This document shows, piece after piece, positions 1-5,381 of a stretch of 5,381 nt of DNA. The notes below the pieces were generated by a model that worked only from the letters and a program-made list of their open reading frames with translations, was not told where the DNA came from and made no database searches. Position 1 is the stretch's first letter. The number at the start of each line of letters is the position of its first letter. The position numbers and the translations under genes were made by a program. Source of the stretch: a bacterium (GTDB taxonomy: Bacteria > Krumholzibacteriota > Krumholzibacteria > LZORAL124-64-63); assembly GCA_003646045.1 (NCBI GenBank), contig QNDV01000200.1:1-5381 (forward strand), in the 5' to 3' direction.

Positions 1-3000
1 ACCTCGTCCCGCATCCCCAGCGCCCGCTTCGTGTCCGACAACAGGCTGTAGCTCACGGGCACCAGGATCAGGGTGATGAAGGTGGAGAACATGACACCGA
101 AGCCCAGGCTGGTGGCCATGGGAATCAGGAACTTGGCCTGCAGGCTTTTTTCCAGCAAGAGCGGGGTCAAGCCGGCGAAGGTGGTCACCGAGGTCAACAT
201 GATGGGGCGGAAGCGCCTGATGCCGGCGTTCATGACGGCATCGCGTATGGAGTCGCCGCCGCGGCGGGCCCGGTTGATGAAGTCGATCATGATCAGCGAG
301 TCGTTTACCACCACGCCGGTGAGTGCCACGACGCCGAACATGGAAATCAGCGTCAGGTCCAGACCCATGATGATGTGGCCCCAGACCGCGCCCACCAGGC
401 CGAAGGGGATGGCCGACATGATGATCACCGGCTGGCTGTACGATTTGAAGAGCACGGCCAGCAGGACGTAGATCATCAGCACCGCCAGCATGAAGCCCGT
501 CTTGAGGCTGCCCATGGATTCGGCCATCTCCTTCTGCTCGCCCTCCATGCTGTAGCGCAGACCGGGATGATCGGCCATCAGGACCGGCAGTACGTCGCGG
601 CGCAGCAGGGCGTTGATCTCGTCTGCGTTGGAGACCTGCTGATCCACGTCGGCAGTGACCGAAACCACGCGCTGGCGATCGGCCCGTTCGATGGAGGCGA
701 AGCCGCGGCCGATCTCGACCGTGGCCACGCGACCGAAGGGTACTTCCGCTCCGTCGGGCGTGCGGATGCGCATGGACTCGATGTTGCCCAGGGAACGCCG
801 CTCGTCCTCGGGGTAACGGACCATGACCTTCACCTCGTCGCGTCCGCGCTGGATGCGCATGGCCTCGTCACCGTAGAACCCGCGTCGTACCTGGCGGGCC
901 AGATCGGCCAGGCTCAGGCCCAGGGTGCGCGCTTCGGGACGCAGACCCAGTTTCATCTCCACCTTGCCCTCGCGGAAACTGTCGGAGATGTCGATTATAC
1001 CGGGGAATTCGGCCAACTCGGATTTCAGGTCGCGGGCGGCAGCCAACAACTCGTCGGTGTCAGGCGCGGTCAACTGCACGTAGACCGGGCTGCTACCCTG
1101 GAACAGGTTGGCGCTGAAGGACAGGGATACCGCGCCGGTGATGGGGCCGCATAGTTCGCGCCAGCGCTTGGCCATGGCCGGGCTGGGAACATTGCGGATT
1201 TCCGCCTTCAACAACTCGGCATTCACTTCCACCAGATGGGCGCCGCTGCCGCCGCCACCACCGCCCATGGGCCCGGACTGGCGGCTGCTGCGGGGCTGGG
1301 AGCCGATGGATGTCTGCACGTGCAGGATCACCGAATCACCGTCCCTGTCCGCGTCGAATTCGGCCCGAACCTGCTCCAGCGAGGCCTCGAGTTGATCCAC
1401 CGCCCGCTGGGCATTTTCCACCGTGGTGCCCTGGGGCAGGGTCAGGGCCGCCACCAGGTTGTCAGCGTCCACCTTGGGCATGAACGTGAACTTGATATGA
1501 CCGCCGCCCACCATGCCGCCGGTCACCAGCATGGTGGCGATTGCCAGGCCGAAGACCATGGGCCGGTGGGCCAAGGCGTACTCCAGGCTGCGTCGATAGG
1601 GTCCTTCCACAAAGCCCTTCAGCGCCGTATCGATGCTCTCCTTCATGCTGCCGTACCAGCCCCGGGCGCGGTCGGCGGCCTGCTCGTCCACGTTCTTCAT
1701 GGTGGACAGGTGGCTGGGCAGGATCAGCAGCGATTCCACCAGGGAGAACAACAGGATGGCGATGACCACCACCGGGATGTTGTACATGAACTTGCCCATG
1801 GTGCCCTCGACGTTGGCCAGGGGCAGAAAGGCCACCACGGTGGTCAGCACGGCCAGGGTCACGGGCAGGCCCACTTCGTGGACACCACGCGAGGCGGCCA
1901 CCTGGGGACTGTAGCCCTTTTCCCGCCAGGCGTAGATGTTCTCGCCCACGACGATGGCGTCATCCACCACGATGCCCAGACTCACGATGAACGCGAACAT
2001 GGAGATCATGTTGAGCGATACGCCGAACTGGGGGATGGCCCAGAAGGCACCCAGGAAACTGATGCCGATGCCCAGGCTGACCCACAGCGCCAACCGGAAC
2101 TGGAGGGTCAGGGCCAGGAACAGGAAGACCAGGGACAGGCCGGCCAGGCCGTTGCGCAGCAGCAGGTCCATGCGGCTCTTGTAGATCAGTGACCGGTCCT
2201 GGAAGGAGGCGATGGCGATGCCGGCCGGCATCTGCTCCACCATGCTCTCGACGTATTCCTTGGCCGCCCCGGTGACTCTCAGCACGCCCTGGTCACCCGT
2301 ACGGTAGACGTGTACCGACGCCGAGTTGTGGCCGTCGATGAACGAGGCCAGATCAGTGTCCTCGAAACCGTCCTTCACCGTGGCAATGCGGTCCAGGGTG
2401 ACCTCGGTGCCGTCCGGCGCGGTGATCACGACGATACGACCGAACTCCTCGCCGGTATAGCGCTGGCCCTTGGTACGGACCAGGATCTCGCCGCCGGCGG
2501 TCTTGACGCTGCCCCCGGGCAGGTCCAGGCTATTGGCCCGCACGGCGCGAGTCACCCCCGCCAGGGTCAGTCCATAGGACTGCAGGTTGCGTTCGCTGAC
2601 CTCGATGGAAATCTCGAAGGGTCGCGTTCCGCCCACCACGGCGTAGCTGATATCATCCAGGGCCAGCAGGTCGTCGCGTACCTTGTCGGCCAGCAGCTTG
2701 AGGGTACGTTCGGTGGCGTCGCCGTAGATCACGATGTCGATGACCTGTACACGCCGTTCCATCAGGGTGACGATGGGCTTCTCGGTTTCCTCGGGGAAGG
2801 TGATGATGCGGTCCACCTCGGCCTTGATGTCATCGAGAGCCTTGCGCTTGTCCTCGCCCCGCTCCAATTCGATGCTGACCACACCCATGCCCTCGGAGGC
2901 GGTGGACGTGATCTTCTTGACGCCGTTCACGCCCTGGATGGCTTCCTCCACCCGGACGCACACCGCTTCCTCCACTTCGGAAGGCGTGGCACCCAGGTAG

Positions 3001-3152
3001 GGTACCGTGACGGTAATCATGTCCATGGTGACTTCGGGAAATACTTCCTGTTTGATGGACATGGCGCTCATGAGCCCCGCTGCGCAGATCACCACCATCA
3101 GCAGGTTGGCCGCCACGTGGTTGGTGGAGAACCAGCGGATCATGCCGTTCAT
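1..3152 (-). CDS. RND efflux permease, HAE1-like (AcrB/AcrD/AcrF superfamily), 3' end cut by window
   Basis: Inner-membrane proton/substrate antiporter of a tripartite pump. The minus strand is open from the ATG at 3152-3150 to the left edge, giving 1050 complete codons plus a partial Val codon. HAE1 permeases are usually about 1020-1060 residues, so only a short C-terminal tail should be missing. Seen in the translation: TM1 near residues 12-31, a large periplasmic loop to about 331, TM2-TM6 (332-480), TM7 (531-549), a second periplasmic loop (about 550-882), and TM8-TM12 (883-1036). TM4 carries the family Asp pair (D397/D398 in GIVVDDAIVVGEN). TM11 keeps Arg980 and Thr987, matching AcrB R971 and T978, but TM10 has Asn950-Asp951 where AcrB has Lys940-Asn941. 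The N-terminal region (QEVFPEV, GATPSEVEEAV) is typical of the COG0841 side branch distant from AcrB. A Met at residue 4 is an alternative start, but the first ATG fits the ATGA overlap with the adaptor stop and has a Shine-Dalgarno sequence. Substrate unknown; class assignment firm. Confidence 0.96.
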   Translation of the reverse strand, partial: MNGMIRWFSTNHVAANLLMVVICAAGLMSAMSIKQEVFPEVTMDMITVTVPYLGATPSEVEEAVCVRVEEAIQGVNGVKKITSTASEGMGVVSIELERGEDKRKALDDIKAEVDRIITFPEETEKPIVTLMERRVQVIDIVIYGDATERTLKLLADKVRDDLLALDDISYAVVGGTRPFEISIEVSERNLQSYGLTLAGVTRAVRANSLDLPGGSVKTAGGEILVRTKGQRYTGEEFGRIVVITAPDGTEVTLDRIATVKDGFEDTDLASFIDGHNSASVHVYRTGDQGVLRVTGAAKEYVESMVEQMPAGIAIASFQDRSLIYKSRMDLLLRNGLAGLSLVFLFLALTLQFRLALWVSLGIGISFLGAFWAIPQFGVSLNMISMFAFIVSLGIVVDDAIVVGENIYAWREKGYSPQVAASRGVHEVGLPVTLAVLTTVVAFLPLANVEGTMGKFMYNIPVVVIAILLFSLVESLLILPSHLSTMKNVDEQAADRARGWYGSMKESIDTALKGFVEGPYRRSLEYALAHRPMVFGLAIATMLVTGGMVGGGHIKFTFMPKVDADNLVAALTLPQGTTVENAQRAVDQLEASLEQVRAEFDADRDGDSVILHVQTSIGSQPRSSRQSGPMGGGGGGSGAHLVEVNAELLKAEIRNVPSPAMAKRWRELCGPITGAVSLSFSANLFQGSSPVYVQLTAPDTDELLAAARDLKSELAEFPGIIDISDSFREGKVEMKLGLRPEARTLGLSLADLARQVRRGFYGDEAMRIQRGRDEVKVMVRYPEDERRSLGNIESMRIRTPDGAEVPFGRVATVEIGRGFASIERADRQRVVSVTADVDQQVSNADEINALLRRDVLPVLMADHPGLRYSMEGEQKEMAESMGSLKTGFMLAVLMIYVLLAVLFKSYSQPVIIMSAIPFGLVGAVWGHIIMGLDLTLISMFGVVALTGVVVNDSLIMIDFINRARRGGDSIRDAVMNAGIRRFRPIMLTSVTTFAGLTPLLLEKSLQAKFLIPMATSLGFGVMFSTFITLILVPVSYSLLSDTKRALGMRDE
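282..320 (-). other. Permease TM10 motif with Asn-Asp in place of AcrB Lys-Asn
   Basis: Residues 945-957, GVVVNDSLIMIDF. Aligned by eye with AcrB TM10 (GLSAKNAILIVEF), Asn950 takes the place of Lys940 and Asp951 that of Asn941. TM11 keeps Arg980 and Thr987. From memory this GVVVNDS form recurs in a side branch of COG0841 permeases, so it is probably a clade feature and not a damaging mutation. Confidence 0.8.
1245..1355 (-). other. Permease periplasmic loop: DxDxDG motif followed by poly-Gly segment
   Basis: Residues 600-636 lie in the second periplasmic loop, probably the PC1 subdomain. They start with DADRDG (600-605), run through a strand-like VILHVQTSIG and an Arg/Ser stretch, and end in six consecutive Gly (630-635) and a Ser. 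By order along the chain, the Gly-rich part falls about where AcrB has its flexible switch loop between the proximal and distal drug pockets. That placement is inference from sequence order only. Confidence 0.6.
1935..1976 (-). other. Permease TM4 proton-relay motif (Asp397-Asp398)
   Basis: Residues 393-406 of the permease, GIVVDDAIVVGENI. The adjacent Asp pair corresponds to AcrB D407/D408, the protonation sites that drive transport. Two intact Asp residues suggest a working proton-driven pump and argue against a decayed gene or an SecDF/MmpL-type relative. Confidence 0.9.
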
Positions 3153-4369
3153 CGGTCACCGTCCTTGTCGGCGGTTGCGGGGAGCGACTTGGCGGGGACG
3201 GGGTCTCCCTCGACCCGCACATCCATGCCTTCGGTGACGTACTGCAGGTTGCTGGTACAGATCCGTTCTCCCACTGCCAGCCCCGCACTGATCACGGCCT
3301 GGTCGATGCCTGCGCGGGCCACGGTGACTTCACGCAGACGCAGTTTGCCCTGGCCGTCGATGACCCATACCTGGTTGCCCGGCCTGAGGGCGGTACGCGG
3401 GATTACCACGGCTCCCGGCGGCGGCGGTGCCGAGAAGGAGACCGCCACGAACATGCCTTCCACCAGTGCCGGTCGCGTGCCTTCGCGGACATAGGGATCG
3501 GCGATTTCCACCACCACCGGTACCATGCGACTGCGACTGTCCACCGCGCCACCGAGGCGCATGGCCCGCCCCTGCCAAGTGTGTTGGGAGCCGGCGAATT
3601 CGGCGCTTACGGTGACAGGTACGCCACCCTCGCCGCGGTAGCCCACGGTTATCCAGGCCAAGTCTGCGTCGGCCACCGGGACCGTGACCTCGGCGATGTC
3701 CGTGGCGTAGATCGAGCCCACCGGTTGGCCCATGGCCAGGTACTGGCCCACGTCGATATCCGTGGCCAGTACGCGGCCGTCGAAGGGTGCGGTAATGGTT
3801 GTCCGCTCCAGGTTGACCTGGGACTGGCGCAGCGCAGCCCGGGCCGCGTCCAGGTTGGCCCGGGCCAGCTTGAGTTGGGGTTCGTGGAGAACCAGGGGTG
3901 TTGGCTCTGATCCCTCTTCGCCGCCGAAGCCGGTTGCCCCCACGCGGTCCCACTCACGACGGGCCACCTGGGCTTCCTCCTCGGCCTGGGCCAGGTTGTA
4001 TTCGCGCTGGGCCACGTTGGAACGGGCCTGCTCCACGGCCAGGACGTAGTCCGTGTCCTCGATTTCCATTAGAACCTCGCCGGCGGCGATGTAGGCCCCG
4101 GGCTCGAGATGGGGAGACCGTGCCACTACCCGGCCACTGACCTGGGGTACCAGATCCACCGAGCGTTTGGCTTTGATCGACCCGAATCCGGTCACCCGCA
4201 CGGGTTGGACGTCGGGTGCCACCACATGGACCGCCACTACGGGCCGGGACTGTGGCGGGGCCTGTCGCTCGGGACGGTTGCCTGTCTTGACCAGTATGGC
4301 CGCCACGGCGGCTCCGCCCAGCAGGATCACCAGGGCCACGAGAAGATTACGGAGGGTCTGGGTGCTCAC
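3149..4369 (-). CDS. Periplasmic adaptor (membrane fusion protein) of RND efflux pump, HlyD/AcrA-type
   Basis: A 406-residue adaptor linking the inner-membrane permease to the outer-membrane channel. Seen: a short N-terminus, then a hydrophobic signal/anchor segment (about residues 8-27). No Cys lies near it (the only Cys is 371), so it is not a lipoprotein. Next come the first half of the lipoyl-like domain (about 66-106, with VSGRV and GAYIAAGEVLMEIED), a heptad-rich alpha-hairpin (about 107-188), the second lipoyl half (TITAPFDGRV, 191-200, to about 220), a beta-barrel (about 225-315) and a membrane-proximal domain (about 318-390, from VVIPRTALRP). The TAPFDG motif and domain order identify the family. 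The start is GTG at 4369-4367; AAGGAG lies 7 bases upstream, the GTG overlaps the channel gene's TGA, and the next in-frame Met is residue 101. The hairpin tip (143-164) is unusually acidic and Gly/Pro-rich. The C-terminus is hydrophilic (ending DKDGDR). It is expected to be co-expressed with both neighbours. Confidence 0.96.
   Translation of the reverse strand: MSTQTLRNLLVALVILLGGAAVAAILVKTGNRPERQAPPQSRPVVAVHVVAPDVQPVRVTGFGSIKAKRSVDLVPQVSGRVVARSPHLEPGAYIAAGEVLMEIEDTDYVLAVEQARSNVAQREYNLAQAEEEAQVARREWDRVGATGFGGEEGSEPTPLVLHEPQLKLARANLDAARAALRQSQVNLERTTITAPFDGRVLATDIDVGQYLAMGQPVGSIYATDIAEVTVPVADADLAWITVGYRGEGGVPVTVSAEFAGSQHTWQGRAMRLGGAVDSRSRMVPVVVEIADPYVREGTRPALVEGMFVAVSFSAPPPPGAVVIPRTALRPGNQVWVIDGQGKLRLREVTVARAGIDQAVISAGLAVGERICTSNLQYVTEGMDVRVEGDPVPAKSLPATADKDGDR
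3162..3166 (-). promoter_or_regulatory. Shine-Dalgarno (AAGGA) for the permease gene, inside the adaptor gene
   Basis: AAGGA lies 9 bases before the permease ATG (3152-3150), within the adaptor's last codons (DKDGDR). The ATG shares bases with the adaptor's TGA (3151-3149) in an ATGA overlap. It supports the first ATG over the second Met at 3143-3141, which would be 18 bases from this site. Confidence 0.8.
3878..3943 (-). other. Adaptor alpha-hairpin tip, acidic and Gly/Pro-rich
   Basis: Residues 143-164 of the adaptor break the coiled coil between a rising helix (about 107-142) and a falling helix (about 165-188). The segment has five Gly, four Glu and three Pro, and no obvious AcrA-style RLS (Arg/Leu/Ser) tip motif. 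In known pumps the hairpin tip touches the channel's periplasmic turns, so this segment likely sets partner fit. Confidence 0.6.
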
Positions 4370-5381
4370 GGTCGGTCTCCTTGCTGGATGTCATCCGCGG
4401 ACGCGGTGGCAGACGTGGTTTCCCAGGGGCCGCCCAGGGCCAGGATCAGGTCGACCCGGGCAGTACGGCGTACGCGCTGGGTGGTCAGCAGCCTGCTCTC
4501 GGCGTTGAAGAGTCGGCGCTGGGATTCGAGGGTTACGAGCAGGCTGTCCAGCCCGCGGCGGTAGCGTTCCTGGGCCAGTTCCACCGCAAGGCGGGCCTGA
4601 CTGGCCGAGGCGGTCAGGTCCGTCTCCTGTCGCGACTGGAAGACTTCGCGGTCCAGGGCGTTTTCCACTTCGGAGAATGCCTGCAGTACCGTCAACTGGT
4701 AGGCGGATGCGGCGGCGCCGGCCCGCGCCTCGGCAGCCTTGATCTGGGCCTGGGTCGCACCCCGGTTGATCAGGGGCATGACGAGGTTGCCCAGCAGGGA
4801 CCAGGCACTGGTGCCTCCGGTGAAAATATCCTCGAACTCCCGACTCTTGGTGCCGCCGCTGGCGGTCAGGGAGATGCGCGGGTAGAGCGCAGCCTTGGCC
4901 TGGCCGATGCGCGCCACGTTGCCGGCGAGCCGGGCCTCGGCCGCCAGCAGATCGGGTCGGCGATCAAGCAGTTCGGCGGGCAACCCGGCCGGTACCGGGG
5001 CCAGTGGTTCGGGCATGATCTCATCGCTGAGACGTCCGTCGACCAGCTCCAGGTCACTGCCGACGATGGTTCCGGCGGGATAGCGTCCCACCAGTATTTC
5101 CAGCCGTCGGCGGGTAGCCACCAGTTGTTCCTCGAACACGGGCAACTGGGCCCGGGCCGCCGACAGGTTCTGGCCCGAGAGGTGCAGATCCAGGGCGCTC
5201 ACCAGGCCGCGTCGATAGCGGTCCTGCACGGTGGTCTGGCTGCTCTCGAAGCTGGCGATCGTCCGCTCGGTCAGGGCCACCTGCAGTTGCAGCTCGCGGA
5301 TCTGCAGCCAGGTGCGAACTACGTCGGCAATGAGGGTCTGGGCCACGGTGCGCCGGTTCTGTTCGCTGGCAAGCAGATCTG
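4366..5381 (-). CDS. Outer-membrane efflux channel, TolC/NodT (OEP) family, 5' end cut by window
   Basis: Outer-membrane factor forming the exit duct of the pump. The frame is open from the right edge to TGA at 4368-4366: 337 complete codons, beginning DLLASEQNRRTVAQ. NodT-type channels are usually about 450-500 residues, so roughly the first 110-160, including the signal peptide and any lipobox Cys, lie outside. The GTG at 5346 is internal, not the start, because family-like helical sequence continues upstream of it. Seen: two copies of the OEP repeat, each with a RYRRGL-x-S turn (5143-5226 and 4489-4572), which match the periplasmic tip turns of TolC. Between them lie the NodT hallmark LPAELLDRRPDLLAAEARLA followed by ALYPRISLTASGG, which leads into an outer-membrane beta-strand region. 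The C-terminus is a polar tail (DDIQQGDRP) after LILALGGPWE. Its stop overlaps the adaptor start. Whether it is lipid-anchored cannot be told from this fragment. Confidence 0.95.
   Translation of the reverse strand, partial: DLLASEQNRRTVAQTLIADVVRTWLQIRELQLQVALTERTIASFESSQTTVQDRYRRGLVSALDLHLSGQNLSAARAQLPVFEEQLVATRRRLEILVGRYPAGTIVGSDLELVDGRLSDEIMPEPLAPVPAGLPAELLDRRPDLLAAEARLAGNVARIGQAKAALYPRISLTASGGTKSREFEDIFTGGTSAWSLLGNLVMPLINRGATQAQIKAAEARAGAAASAYQLTVLQAFSEVENALDREVFQSRQETDLTASASQARLAVELAQERYRRGLDSLLVTLESQRRLFNAESRLLTTQRVRRTARVDLILALGGPWETTSATASADDIQQGDRP
4377..4382 (-). promoter_or_regulatory. Shine-Dalgarno (AAGGAG) for the adaptor gene, inside the channel gene
   Basis: On the minus strand AAGGAG ends 7 bases before the GTG at 4369-4367, close to ideal spacing. 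It lies inside the last codons of the channel gene (encoding part of QQGDRP), whose TGA (4368-4366) overlaps the GTG as GTGA. The strong site supports GTG as the true start and suggests that ribosomes finishing the channel re-initiate on the adaptor. Confidence 0.85.

Noticed and set aside
375..1154. 259-codon plus-strand open frame
   Set aside because: Antisense to the permease C-terminal half, including the TM8-TM10 coding region; shadow composition and no domain.
1245..1268. CCGCCGCCACCACCGCCC stretch as a DNA repeat or regulatory element
   Set aside because: It is a run of Gly codons in the permease frame using mixed GGT/GGC codons, so selection looks to be on the protein, not on a DNA repeat.
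1236..2192. 318-codon plus-strand open frame rich in His, Gln, Gly and Asp
   Set aside because: It lies wholly antisense to the permease, whose protein is clearly conserved in motif and topology. Its low-complexity composition is what the complement of GC-rich membrane-protein codons gives, and it matches no family I know.
1..3152. CusA/CzcA-type heavy-metal (HME) RND permease
   Set aside because: The TM4 motif has an adjacent Asp pair (GIVVDDAIVVGEN) of the HAE type; the HME pattern with its single Asp and distinct flanking residues is absent, and the adaptor shows no Met/His-rich metal-binding N-terminus.
2310..3494. 394-codon plus-strand open frame spanning the permease start and the adaptor end
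   Set aside because: It crosses two real minus-strand genes and their overlap, has a His/Gly/Asp-rich shadow composition and no recognisable domain.
3330..3953. 207-codon minus-strand frame overlapping the adaptor
   Set aside because: It is an alternate frame of the adaptor gene, Gly/Arg/Pro-rich, and the adaptor frame carries all the family motifs.
5344..5346. GTG as a possible start of the channel gene
   Set aside because: The frame stays open to the window edge with typical channel sequence (DLLASEQNRRT) upstream, and starting here would remove the signal peptide and the first helices.

Overview
This GC-rich window is entirely protein-coding and holds one gene system. It is a tripartite RND (resistance-nodulation-division) efflux pump operon on the minus strand, read from right to left. 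The order is outer-membrane channel (4366-5381, 5' end outside the window), periplasmic adaptor (3149-4369), then inner-membrane RND permease (1-3152, last few codons outside the window). The architecture and sequence style point to a Gram-negative bacterium, most likely a proteobacterium and possibly a gammaproteobacterium. Nothing here fixes the genus.

The three genes are packed without gaps. The channel gene's TGA overlaps the adaptor's GTG start (GTGA, 4366-4369), and the adaptor's TGA overlaps the permease ATG (ATGA, 3149-3152). Each start has a purine-rich Shine-Dalgarno sequence inside the last codons of the gene before it. This indicates one transcript with translational coupling; the promoter must lie beyond the right edge. 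No regulator, RNA gene, mobile element, CRISPR array or intergenic stretch is present.

The permease would use the proton gradient to move a substrate from the periplasm or inner-membrane leaflet. The adaptor's alpha-hairpin would dock onto the periplasmic tips of the TolC-like channel, which carries the substrate out across the outer membrane. The substrate cannot be read from sequence: the pump belongs to the broad hydrophobe/amphiphile (HAE1-like, COG0841) side of the RND superfamily and not to the CusA-type metal branch, but it is not a close AcrB relative.

I do not see a new biological system here. The points worth a second look are all in the pump. The permease has the TM4 Asp-Asp pair but Asn-Asp where AcrB has the TM10 Lys-Asn. 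A poly-glycine segment sits about where AcrB has its switch loop, just after a DxDxDG calcium-loop-like motif. The adaptor hairpin tip is acidic, Gly- and Pro-rich and lacks an evident AcrA-type RLS signature. The many long plus-strand open frames opposite these genes are GC-driven shadows.
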